DNA of 64,000 bases from Rhynchospora pubera (taxonomy: Eukaryota > Streptophyta > Magnoliopsida > Poales > Cyperaceae), in assembly GCA_028095005.1 (NCBI GenBank), contig CM051460.1:154809461-154873460 (forward strand), written 5' to 3'. Of this stretch, positions 9,861 to 22,300 are shown piece by piece. Position 1 is the first letter of the stretch, and each line of letters begins with the position of its first letter. Below the pieces are notes generated by a model. The model made no database searches. It saw only the letters and a program-made list of their open reading frames with translations, and was not told the origin of the DNA. Both the position numbers and the translations under genes were made by a program.

Positions 9861-11640
9861 TTTTGTTCCTTGAAATTTGAACCCCTTGATTTGGGCAGAT
9901 TTTATTCTTAACCAAAGATTTTTCAGATATATTGATATGTTTTCCCTTCACCAAGCTATCATGCTATCTGGTAGCTGTTCCAGGAAAGAAAGAGATGTCA
10001 TTAGTCAATAATATTGTCTTAGACAGAGAGAATATTTGGTAGAGTACTAAAAAAAACACAAAACAAAACAAAAGGAATAAACCCTTTTCATTAAATCACA
10101 ATAAAAAAGGAATCCTATGAACCTAGAATCCACTATTCTTAGGTCAATCAGCCTCAACAAATATTGAAAAAGTGCACATCAGCATATTTTCATCATTCAT
10201 CTCAATACATAGCCAGCATGATGTTCAGATCTTCTAAGATACCAGCAAGGTTATGTAATGCAATTGACTGAGATCTGCATTGACACAAGCCAGGTAGCTG
10301 GGGAGATCCCAACCAACCAATCCCCAACCTTCTACAGAAACTAATTAAATTAGCTACCGGACCTAGGTAGATTTTGCTTATTCTCTTTCCAAACAAACCA
10401 AAAGCAAAACTTAAATTACCAGGAAAGACAACAAAAATAAATAAATCATGGTGAGCAAGGAAGGGCATTTTAAAAGAAACCCTAATTCTAAATGCCAATG
10501 TTTAATATAAGAAAAGCTCCCGATTGGATTGAAGTCCAAGAAAGATGCATCAATTGCGCAATAAACAGGTTTATTTCAGGTCAACTTTGCTTGATCTAAA
10601 AAAAATTAAATCCAAGGGATAAACACAATGATATGGATCAAGGGTGGAAACTCAGAGAATGTATATGGTAAATAAGCTCTGACTTTTTGGTGATAGATCT
10701 GAAGTTCTAAAGTCATTCTGACAGATATCTAAAAGTTTTTAGTTAAATCCAATAACACATTTTCAGAAACCTAGATTTGGAAACCAAAAACAAAAAAAGG
10801 GTGAGCAAAAATAATTAATCAAACAAGAAAAAAAAATATTAGACAAAGTCTGTTCCAACAATGTGCACACTAGGAAGATCAGATCGAATATTTTCATTGA
10901 GAACTTCGAATATAGCCCAAATTGCAAAACTTTTCCTGTCATGGGTTCATCAAAATTCAATAAAATAAGTTGAATGAAGACAAAATGGAAAGCACAACAA
11001 GAAATGGGTAAGTATCCTTTCCAAAGAACCCTAATTGCACGCTCGGATCGGTGATAATATCCAAATCGTATCATTTTTCCAAAAATGAAATTACGATATC
11101 TACACTTTAATCAATCACACAGCACCAACAATCGCATTTAGCTATTGTAGCTGTTCCAAAATTTCAGATCAGATTTACAAAACCCACAAAAATTGCACAA
11201 AGCTCAACATTTGAAGTGACCCAAATTCAACAAAAAGCAGATTCGAAGCTTGGAACCAAGGGAGCTTGATCAGATCTGACTTCACAACTAGGCAAAAACG
11301 AGTGTAAAGGATTGGGCTTGTTGGGGATTGGTGGAGGCGGAGGTATAGCAGCTTGGAACGAGTGGAAAAGAGGCAGAGAAGGTAGAGAAAGCCGAAGAGG
11401 AAGGAAAAGGGATTATTGGACTTGGAGGGGTTGTTTTTAAATTAGCCATCTCTTCTCAGGAGAGAGAGGAGAGAGAAAGAGAAGGGGAGGAGAGAGGAGA
11501 GAGAAAGAATAAAAGAGGAGAGAGACAGAGACATACCTTGGAGAGTTCGTCTTCATTGCCGGAGAGAGAAAGAGAAAGAGATGAGAGAGAAAGAGATAGA
11601 AAGATATGAGAGAGAGGAAAATGAAAGCTATTTTCCCCAA
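9861..11640 (-). promoter_or_regulatory. BPC 5' leader: two exons, long intron and GA/CT tracts
   Basis: On the minus strand a donor (CCAAG|GTATGT, last exon base 11536) and an acceptor (GGAACAG|CTACC, first exon base 9974) define a 5'UTR intron of about 1561 nt. Dense GAGA/CTCT tracts flank the donor on both sides (11456-11534 in the intron, 11561-11622 in the leader or promoter). The first exon contains an ATG (11550-11548). Spliced as proposed it opens an 11-codon upstream ORF that stops in the second leader exon. GA-rich DNA is the known BPC target, so autoregulation is plausible but inferred. Confidence 0.55.
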
Positions 11641-14279
11641 TAAATATATATTTGGATAATTATAGGCTGGGTGCTGCTTCGTCAATACCGCTTTGCCACA
11701 CGCTGAATACCTGATGCTATGGCACTTCCACATGTGACAATTTAGTGATCATTTTATAATAATTCTAAAATTTATGTTTTTTAATTTCTTATTAAATAAC
11801 TAGATGGATTTGTAAAAACTTGACTAATCAAATAAATCTCGACTCAATGGTATTTTTATTTAAAAAATTTAATATGAACAATTGACTGCATAGTTTTGAA
11901 TAAATACAGTGGCATAAGTTATGACGGGATATTATGATCGAAAGTCTCAAGTTTAAGAAAACTTAAGAGCACTAATAATAATAACAAAATATATATATAT
12001 TTATCTGAGTAAAAAAAAATTTGTGATTTGTGAGATTGTTGTCAGTTGCCCTTAGCAAAATTCATGAGGAAAAACAATTCTATTCTGCAAATAGAAGATA
12101 CGACATAAGTGGCGTTGCGTTTTGAAAGCCGACAATCCTGCGAAAAAAAGCAAAGTATACGTTGTCAAAATTTTCCAGTAATGACGTTTAGTTTTGGAAT
12201 GAAAATAAAGTGGACCATCAAAATTGTCATAATGTTAAATATTGTTTAAAGCCCTAAATCATAAAGTTCCTAAATTTTAGACGAAGTTTATATGTAATTT
12301 TAAAACTTGAACTTATAAAAATTATCCTTTGAGAGTAAAAATATCATTCAATCTTATATTATGCAGACTATCTTACTTTATCCAGTAAAACTCTACTCGA
12401 ATATATTTAATTCAAAATACAAAATAAAGGTACCAAAATTTAAATATTTTTCACATGTATCAGTTAAAACTATAAGTAATCATTCGGTCAGCTATTTATT
12501 TAGATTGAAGCCAGACTAATGTACCTCCTTTAATCCTTCTCTTAGCCTAGGCTAGTGATTTTAAGACTAAATCAAATTCAACATGAACAAGAAAATAAGT
12601 TATTAACAAAAATAGCAAAACATGCCAGCTGTGAGCCTATGAGCAAAGAATTCGTTGTAACAATAATAGTCATGACTCATGAAATTAACAACACTTTCAA
12701 ATAGACCGGCGTAAAGAAAACGACGGGAAAAAAATGAAGACAAGCTCTTCCTTAGTTTCTCCGCGGCATTTTGACTTCAAATTTGATTGTAAAATACTAA
12801 AATCTTTTTTTTCATACCGAAATGCGTCTACCAGACTACCACTGAATCCATCCTTCCATTTTTGCTATAATTCTACCATTGACAAGTCAATAAAGACGCA
12901 AAATGCTACAAACAGACGCGCCACCCATATTTTTTTTTTCTATGAGCTTTACACGGTACAATGACATCGGCTTTCTTTTTTGAAAAAAGAAATTATGAAA
13001 TTAAATTTCCAATTTTTAACTTTTATAAATTATTTCTAGTCAGAATTCAGTAAAATTGACATTTAGTGATCGCACTCATATTTCTCAATTTAAATTAATC
13101 CTATTGAATTCTTCGATACTTATTTTTATTTAGTTTAGACGATTACTTATTTTTATTTAGATATAACTTAAATACCTGTAGAGTTTTTTTTTTTTTTTTT
13201 GTCAATTCCTTTAACTTGGGTGGATGGGTACATATGCCTACATTCACCTGTTTTCTGTTATAGCTTCGGAGATATGCTATGGATTTTGCTACGTATTCCA
13301 TCAGATTTTTTAGCAATTGATACTTGATATTATAGTATAATACCAAATTAAGAAACTCTTCCATTTGCTACTTGATGTTGATGTTTTGTTCATGTGTAAT
13401 TGTTTTGCATTAAAGAAAACATAGATTGCAATTTTTCATGAAATACTGTGGGCTTCTGTAATAGGTCTGATGATTTGATCAATATTCTAACTTTCTAAGC
13501 ATAGATGTCGCGCCTTTTTACATTTGGTCTCGTCATGATTTGTCTTTTGTTTTCATGTCTTTTGCCATTTATCTGAATGTCATTTATTTTTTACTTTAGA
13601 ATGATGTGGCTTTAGAAATGGCTTAGAAAGAAAACTAGCCTATAATTTGGTATTGAGTTAGGCTGTCATAAAAGTGTGAAACTAGATAGACAGATAGTAG
13701 CTCAGGATAGTATGTTAGGACTTGCAACACGATTATCATCGTTAGGACTGTTTCTTGCTGAAATTTGGTGACAATTACAAATTTTAGTCTGAACTGGAAT
13801 ATTACTGAATATTATATTCAAGTATTCCACAAAATTCAATATAATAACATACAAAAGCCAGTTTTAAACACCGAAATAAAAATTCAAGAGCGCTAAACAA
13901 TATTTCACTTTAATTAAGTAGTGCGAAAATATTATTTGCACTCTTCCGATGATATCATTATCCGACATTATTCTATTTTTACTGATCCATAAATATTTAT
14001 TTTTGTATTGATGAATTCTTAATTAAATTTATCAAAGTATATATATTATATTTTTTCTTCAAAAATATAATGTTAATAAATAAAAAAAACTCTAATTGTA
14101 CGACCAGTTGACATATATGCACGGCCTAACGGTGCGCGTTTGGAATCGGGACCCTCTCATTGGTAATTGGAGGTAAAAAAAATTGTAGTGCGACCAGAAT
14201 CTGTTGATACTTGATATACATGTAACATGTTTCCATTGCATTCTGCATTTTATGTATATATGATAACTATTTCGGCAGT
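11641..14279. other. Intergenic, no gene recognised
   Basis: AT-rich DNA with scattered short open frames that show no domain, splice context or codon pattern. No RNA gene seen. Confidence 0.45.
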
Positions 14280-14288
14280 AAATTATTT

Positions 14289-14670
14289 GAGGTGGACTAA
14301 AATCAGTCACGACTGACGGATGAGACTGTAAATCTCAATTTTCGAAATTCTAACAGTTGATCCAAAACCATTCAATGTGTTCTCCATATTAAAATATCGT
14401 TGTTGACCAAATTTTAACATTTTTCTGAAATTTATTAGTTTTTTTTTATTTTACAAAATTCTTAATCTAAACAATTATGGACCCTTCAATAACAATGATT
14501 TTTAGAAATCTAAAAAAATAATAAAAAAAATTAGAAAAATGTAAAATTTGGTCTCCAATAAGATTTCAATATGAAGAATAGTTCAGATTAGCCATTAGAG
14601 TCTCAAAAGTTGAGATATAATCGCGGTTGACGGGTCCAACCGTCAGTCGTGGCTGATTTTAGTCTACCTC
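14289..14670. mobile_element. MULE-type MITE, 382 bp
   Basis: Terminal inverted repeats of about 31 bp (GAGGTGGACTAAAATCAGTC at the left, its near-complement ending CTACCTC at the right) are flanked by a perfect 9-bp target duplication AAATTATTT (14280-14288 and 14671-14679). A 9-bp duplication points to the Mutator superfamily. The interior holds a second inverted repeat (ACCAAATTTTAACATTTTTC type), so the whole element can fold back. No coding capacity. Confidence 0.85.
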
Positions 14671-15231
14671 AAATTATTTTGGTTCGGCAGGTAAATAAAT
14701 ATAAATTTGCTTATACTAATGAACAAACACTGAAAATTTTTGGTCCAAATAAGAAAAATGAAGAAATCTACTACAATTAATGGATGTAAGTCGCGATTAA
14801 ATCATATATGTATCTTTTTTTCTCGCTTAAATTAAAAAATTCGGAACCGTAATATACGGTATAAAAATTCCCAACTTTTAGTAACCTTATGCAAATATAT
14901 TTACTCCTACTTAATGCTTGGCTACAGGAAAGAACAATAACTCCTAAATCAAAAGCCTTCAACCGTTTGTATTCAAGAAACGTCACACACTCAGTTTCTT
15001 GCGACCGTTTGTATTCACTATTATGGGAGGAATTATTTCATAATTACTTGATTTGATAATTTTTCATTATTGTCAAAAAAAATTTTATATTTAATTTGGA
15101 TAGTATAGGTCCGATTTATATAGTGTGATAACATATCAATATCACAAAATGCTGAATTTGATGCATGCTTTACTGTTCATCAAATGACGTGCATTATCCA
15201 AGTTTAACATCTCTCGATGCATAATTAACAA

Positions 15232-15647
15232 GAGAAAGTTTAATATGCACCATAGTGCATAGAGGTTTTTATGCACCGCAGACTTCTTCGGGAGTATTTT
15301 TGGAAATTGTCAAAACTAATTTAACTAATCTAATCTACATATTGAAATCTCATAGAATACCAAATTTTACAATTTTTGAGATTTTATTACTATTTTTTCT
15401 GAATTTTTTAAAACATGTCATTTTTGGAATGTTAAACTATTTACAATATTAAAAAAATGGCATGTTTTAAGAAATTCGAAAAAAAATAGTAATAAAATCT
15501 CAAAAATTGTAAAATTTGATTTGCTATGAGATTTCAATATGTAGATTAGATTGGTTAAATTAGATTTGTCAATTTACAAAAATACCTCCGAAAAAGTTCG
15601 CGGTGCATAGAAAACTCTATGCACTATAGTGCATATTAAACTTTCTC
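15232..15647. mobile_element. MULE-type MITE, 416 bp
   Basis: Long terminal inverted repeats (GAGAAAGTTTAATATGCACC at the left, with the inverse CATATTAAACTTTCTC at the right) are flanked by the direct repeat TAATTAACAA (15222-15231 and 15648-15657), a 9-10-bp target duplication. The interior shares the ACCAAATTTTACAATTTT inverted motif with the element at 14289. The 65-codon open frame inside is non-coding filler. Confidence 0.85.
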
Positions 15648-15812
15648 TAATTAACAAAGGTTATTTTATTGGTATTTTATCAATTTATTCAATACAGTTT
15701 TAAAAAATATTTATAAAATATTAAAATTTGAACCTTATCTGAGATACTGTAGAATATAGTTATCACAATAAACCAGTTACAAGAATTCCAACCTATGTTT
15801 TTAGGAATTAGG

Positions 15813-17591
15813 TGTTGGAGTTATGTCCTAGAAGTCAATAATTTAATGACTTAATTATTAGTTTATGTTTTGGATGATAATTTATCATTTGTTCCTAGGT
15901 TTATTATTGACAGATTATTCAGGTTGAGGATCTGAATTGTAGATCTCTGTGGATCATTCTTTAGAATGACAATAATAAATCTAAACGGTCCATAATCTTG
16001 ATAATTAACAAGGAACATTAATTATCTTATAAGATTAGTATGCAAGTTAAGTGATGATTAAGTTCTACAAATCATAGGTAAAGAGTTACCAACTTAATTG
16101 CATATGTGTATGTTATGGAACATAGCACAGGACTTGACCCATCGAAATAAACATATGGATTGTGTTATGTGTCATTGTTTATTTCGTAATGATTTTGGTT
16201 CTAAGTTTGAGATGTTTATCTTTTCCACATGAGGATAGGTTCAATAAATATCGTCTACCGCTGATTCCCGATAAGGGCTGCTATACGGACTTTATTTATG
16301 TTCTCTTGAATTGTGCGGGGAAAAGCTAATCATCAAGAAAACCGTATGTCCCTCATTAATTCACTTAGTGAGTGACGATATCTGTTTGGGCCCCTTGATG
16401 GAGATAGATTGTTTGCATGCAACTTTATACAATTATCTCTAGATCAAGAAACGTATAATCTGCAAGAATGACACATTCCTATCTTGGATTATACGATGAT
16501 ATCGTGTGACATAAGAATCAAAATAGGGAAATTCATTTATTCTCTTATGCAGGATTTAAATACTGTAGTAGTACACTATTTATGCGAATTGGGAATCATA
16601 ACGTGTTGCTAGATACCGCTTATGATTATTGGAATTAAATAACGATTTAACTCCATGTCCAACGTAGCATAAATCCTCAAAGGGTCACACAAATAGGACT
16701 TTGATCATACGTGCATTATTTATTTATTTGCAATAGTGAGTATTGCAAAATATGATAAGTTGATTAATTAATTAAATAACGTTATGGACCGTTATAATTA
16801 ATTAAGTCAAATGGATCATATAGAAATAAATTAATGAACATGCTAATCCTAAATTGATTATCAACATATTGATAATTAATTTTATTCATCACACTTTAAT
16901 TTAATTAAGAGAATTAAATTAAAGTATAGGCTTTTAATTTAATAGTCTATTTGAGCCTAAATTGAATGCAACTTGAAAGGCCTATTAAATAATTGATTTA
17001 ATATGGACTAAGAGAGATTGAACAAACCTAACACATGGCCCATAAGGCCCATGTATATGGCCGGCCATAGAGGGGTAAAAAGGTCAAGCAAAGGTTGGTG
17101 GAGAGTGGTCTATATAAGGACCACTTGAAGAAGCAAAACCTAACCTTCTCACCTTGCCTCCCTTCTTCTCCCTAGCCGCCACCACCATCCATGGGCAGAA
17201 TTTTGATTCTCCCATGGTGGTCTCTCTCTCTCTTGCATTCCCATAGGTCTCATGTGTTGAGAATAGCTATTCCAAAAGGTTAATTGCTAGAATTACTTGA
17301 AGAATGGTGAAAAGGATTAGCTATCTCCTTTCTCTTGCTAGCACAAGAATTGGGACATGGCCAAATTTCTTGGTGGACTCGAGGGCGCCATGGAGGAGGC
17401 GAAGGAGAGCACCCCATCGATTCCCATGCCGTAGGATCGAGCCCCGCGAATACGATTTCGCGGGAGGTACAATTTCCACCTATCTCTTTGTGTTAACTTG
17501 ACTTTTGTGCACGATTCGTTGTGTGTGTTGTTTCGATGGCTTAATTAACTTGTAATTAGCATAAAAATCGAAAATTACACACTTACTAACA
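15813..17591 (+). mobile_element. Solo LTR, Angela/BARE-like Ty1/copia (subfamily A)
   Basis: A 1779-bp LTR starting TGTTGGAGTTATGTCC and ending ACTAACA, flanked by the perfect 5-bp target duplication TTAGG (15808-15812 and 17592-17596). No internal sequence is present, so it is the product of recombination between two LTRs. It belongs to the same subfamily as the LTR at 59949. A TATA box (TATATAAG, 17111-17118) sits in the loop of a 7-bp inverted repeat (17104-17125). The GC-rich hairpin CCCGCGAA-TACGAT-TTCGCGGG lies at 17443-17464. Confidence 0.93.
17443..17464 (+). other. LTR stem-loop (subfamily A form)
   Basis: Perfect 8-bp stem CCCGCGAA/TTCGCGGG with loop TACGAT. The same position in the other Angela-like LTRs carries a different stem that still pairs (36432-36453, 44544-44565, 56889-56910, 60078-60099). 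Confidence 0.8.
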
Positions 17592-17800
17592 TTAGGAATA
17601 TAGCTTATATATCGATCCATTTGCTTAATGTGAACGTGGAGAAGTGAGAGAGAATGAAATCAATACGAGCTTCTAATATCATATCTTCAAATATTTTACG
17701 CAAATATTTAATTTAGCAAAGATACAATGGACGTTATATTATATTTTCATCCAAACTGTCTATCAAAATTGGATGAGATATTTGTTGACATGATGGTTTA

Positions 17801-18533
17801 GGGGGCGTTTGTTTGTGTAGTAAGGGGTTGCATAAGTTAAGGATGCTTAAGTATTTATGTAGTGTTATGTAATAGATGTTTGGTTGTGTAGTAAGGACGA
17901 CTAACTTAATGCATGCATATATTCATGTCAAAAGACTAAAATGCCCTTATATTCATGCCTTTAATTAATTATTATTCTTAAATCATTATTATTAATAATT
18001 AATCTTTATTATTAATTATGATTTATTAATAATTATTGTTACTTATTAAATATTATTAGTTATTAATTAATATTAATTATTTGTTAATTATTAATTATTA
18101 ATGATAATAAGAAATCATTTTATTATTATGAAATATTATTAATTATTTAATAATAAAATATATATTATTTGTAATTAATTAATTAATTATTATTAATCAT
18201 TAATATTGCTTGTAAAAGTATTATTAATTATTATTATTTATTAATTATAATAATTAATATTTATTATTATTATTTATGATTTTTTAATAGTTATCATTAA
18301 TTATTAAATATTATTATTAATTAATTAATATTAATTATTTGTTAATTATTAAATATTATTATTAATTATTTCTAATGGGTATTGTTGGGAAAAAAAATTA
18401 AAGGGGACCATGCATAACTTATGCAACTTATTTAAGCTATGTACCCTTAAGGCATCTTATGTAAGAAGTGTTTGGTGACTAAAAGATACATAACTTAAGT
18501 TATGCACCCTTTAAGTCACAAACAAAGGGGACC
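17801..18533. mobile_element. PIF/Harbinger-like MITE with AT-rich core
   Basis: Ends GGGGGCGTTTGTTTGTG and CACAAACAAAGGGGACC form imperfect inverted repeats, flanked by the 3-bp duplication TTA (17798-17800 and 18534-18536). A second inverted pair lies inside (TGCATAAGTTAAGG with TTAAGTTATGCA). The centre (about 17955-18370) is almost pure TTAATTATTA-type repeat. Confidence 0.75.
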
Positions 18534-18536
18534 TTA

Positions 18537-19307
18537 ACGATTAATTTTGCATGAAACGATCGCAAGGCTGTTAGAATTCATGCTTGTATTGTGTCGCACT
18601 AGTTTTATTTAATTTAATCCATTTTGTTCAATTAATTCTTATATATTTTTATTCCTTAATCATAATTTCACTTCAAAAAAAATTCTGATTCGATTATGAG
18701 TTTTTAACAACAACAATTTATTCAATTATTAATTATTAATATCGAATTATATTCCAACTTTACAAACCAGAATCAGAATCCTTTCACACCGTTTGTCATC
18801 ACATGTCCGCCTCAGGAAATCTAGCATCCGTTGCGTTTCCGGCTTCGGAACCCGCCAGTAGATTCCTCTGTACACCTGTAGGCTGTAGTAAAACTTGAAT
18901 CTCACTGCACCTGGGCCCCAGTCTGTAAAATCCAGTGGGCTCCATTCCACAGTGAGACGAACTATGTTAAGGAACCACCATTCCACGGAGAGTATCCTCT
19001 GGATGGTTGTATTCAACCATCCAGTGGACGTCTTTCGATCCGAGCCGTTCGATTTAATCGCAACGGTTAGATCTTTTCGGGCCTATCAATCCAGGTATCA
19101 TGCACGGGGCATCTATAGCCATTGAGATTAAATCAGACGGATGAGATCGAAAACCATCCATGGATGATGGCCATCCAGAGGATGCAGTTCCTTCCACCCA
19201 TAGTGATCCACCTCTCTTCCCTTCCAAGTTCTAAGTTCTAACCCCTTTCTCTTTTCTCTCTCTACCAATCACCTTCATCTCTCTCTCTCTCTAAGCCCTG
19301 CCGCGCC
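18537..19307 (+). promoter_or_regulatory. Promoter and leader of the TAPT1/POD1 gene, with an inverted repeat
   Basis: The 60 bases before the ATG are CT-rich (CTCTCTCTCTCTC near 19280), typical of a plant 5' leader. Upstream, ATCCTCTGGATGG (about 18989) and CCATCCAGAGGAT (about 19171) form an inverted repeat that may mark a small MITE in the promoter. The transcription start is not determinable. Confidence 0.4.
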
Positions 19308-22300
19308 ATGTCCGTCAGATCCAACGGCCGAAGCCTCTCCTTCGAGATCCTCTCCGGCTATCTCCCGTCGTCGGGAGAGCCTTCGTCAGGCGAGGTCACG
19401 CCGCCGCGGAGCAAGCGCAAACGCAAACCGAAGAAGAAAAAGCACAAGACAGATGGCAACGCTAACGCTACTTTGGAGACGATCCCCAATTCCGACGACG
19501 AGGCGCTCTTGTTGCGCGCGCAAGAGATCGGGTTCAAGGAACTGGAGAGCCGCAGATCAGTGTGCGGGACCAGCACGACTGTGGTGGACCAGGTTCACCA
19601 TAGTCCTAGCGTGAGCTGCGTCAGTTTTGAGTTGAGGCAGAGGAATGTCAATGGTGGGTTGGGGGATGCTGACGTGGCTGATGAAGTGGGTAGCAAGAAG
19701 GAAATACAGGAGGTTAATGTTGGATTTAAGAGGGATAGTCAAGATGTTAATGTTGGATTTAAGGGATTGGAAAAAGAGAAGTCTTTGGATTGGAATCAGG
19801 TTATGAAAGAGAATCCTGGGTTTCTGCATGGTAAGGTTATAGTCATTGTTATCTATTCTGTTATTTGAGCTGTCATGTTCATGTATAAGGTGTCGGGTTG
19901 TGAATTGTGATTGTGCGCTACTTGATTTCAGATTCATCAATTTTGGAGAAATCCCCAGTGAAATACTTCATGGGAGAGTTATACAGCGGGAATTCATTGA
20001 GGAGTACCATATCTGTGGGAAACGAGAAGAAACGACAGAGAGTATATAACAGTATGTTTCATGTACCATGGAGATGTGAAAGAGTAAGTCTGATGTGTTA
20101 ACTGCCATCTAGGGTTTTGTATGTTTACAAGGACCATTGAATCTGTTTGGGTCACATCAACGTGACATTACATTGGTTGGAGTACATATTCTTGACTTTT
20201 ATTCTAATTAAGTTTCTTGATAGCTGCCTCAAACCCAACATTTTTTAAATCATATCGGTTGATATGTTCTTACTCCCCTTTAGGAAAAATGGATTATTAG
20301 AATTTAGGATAAAAAGAACAGAAAACTTGAAATGGAATATGTAGTGCTAGTGCAAGTGCCTGAAGAAAAATATTGTATTAGTCAATGTAGCATTTCAGAT
20401 GTTATATGCAAAATAGACATAAATTAAGAATTTTATGAGACCCTTGAAATTTTAGTGCAAGCTCATTCTTACCATGGTGTAATTGTAAAAATCTTGTAGC
20501 TTATAGTGGCAGGATTCTTTGTGTGCTTGGACTCATTTCTCTCTCTTCTGACAATCATGCCAGCTAGAATTTTAATGACAATTTGGAAGTTGCTTAAGAC
20601 CCGGTGTGTTTTCCTTAATTCAATTTTTATGTATCTTTTTGGTTAGTTCAAATTTAACAATTACTGTTAACATACAAGTCTGTGGCAGGCAGTTACTATG
20701 GCCGAACGCTGCTGAATTGGCTGATTTTGGCTGTTTCATTGTATTAGGTTTAGGTGTTACTTCTCTACAAATGATAGGTAATCTCTTTCTTGCTGTTACA
20801 AACTTTCAAATATACTTACAATGCACATTCTTGCTCTGTGACCTGCAATGATTTTTTCCCCCTTTTGTCAGATATTAGCTTGATTTATCATGTCATTCGT
20901 GGTCAGGGGACAATCAAATTGTATGTCGTTTACAATGTACTAGAGGTTAGTATCATTTAGCAAAATGACTGAGTTTATACTGTGCGGTCTCTGAAATGCC
21001 TTCCATTGGCTATGAAAGTTTATATTTGGGAGATTTTTAGCACTATTTGATCACTAACTGTAATAATTCAAGAAGAGGCACAAGTCTATGTTAAACAATC
21101 GCTAAGATGTTACCCATCATGTTTTCTCCATCATTTGTTCACTTACTAAATTTCGGATTGTGATTTGTTTGATTGAAAATTGAAGATCAAAAGATTTTTC
21201 ATTACCTTGGTACACAGTGAAAAATAAAACCCCATCAGACTCTCTTTCTGTTTTCTTTCAGACCTCTAAAGTTGAGCCTTTCTTGGACCCAATTCCTCTC
21301 AAGGAACCAAATAGGTCATTCACTAGAAAATTATTTTTCAGAAATGAGGAAAGGTTGGGACGAGCTCAAAAGTATGTACTGTCTGTATATTTTGTCCTGA
21401 TATTAACATAAATAGAATAAATTTTTTCCTTACTAACCCAACATAATCCATATTTATTGAAATTAAGTAAAGCCTTGGGGAAATATCAAAAGGACTGAAA
21501 ATTTTGTTGAATACTTATAATGGTATAAGTCATGGTGGGTACGTATCAAAATCATCGATGTTTGGTGGGTAAAAATGAAATTGTCAAACAAGAAAACTTG
21601 TTAGTTTACAATTGCACTCCTAATCTCGCCTTTTATGACTGTTTGGACAGATTTTTGATAAGTTATGCCAGTCTTTTGGTGAGGACGTTCTTCAAGTTTT
21701 ATTCAACTCTGCTGAGGGGCTTTCGACTTGTTCGAAAGATAACATCACATCTGAACTGATGCAGTTTATTTTAGATGAAGCTATAGCTGTCATAGCATTT
21801 GATATCCTTTCCAATTAAATTCATTTTACTCAATTTTTCATTTGAAAGATAACATCACATCTGGTAGTGAATGTAATGCTTCACAATATGCAAATAGCTT
21901 GGAGCACCTTAACCACTCAGTACTTGTGCATTCTTTTGTGTTATTAGCTCAGGCTATTACATTGTCAACATGCATTATAGCCCACAACAATGCCTTGCTT
22001 GCACTTTTGGTGTCCAACAATTTTGCCGAGATAAAAAGTAATGTGTTTAAGCGTGTTAGCAAGGAGAACCTTCACAATTTAGTGTACTACGGTAAGTGAC
22101 TCTGAACACATTTTATATAGATGCATTCTTCTTCTTCTTTTTTTGGTTTGTCTTTGTATTGTATAATTGTGTCAAAGACTGGTTGCATTTGTGAACTTTA
22201 GATATGAAGGCAATGTCATATCCATGTCACTGATTTGTTATGTTATATGTTGAACAGATATAATAGAGAGATTTCACATAACGGCATTTTTATTATTTGT

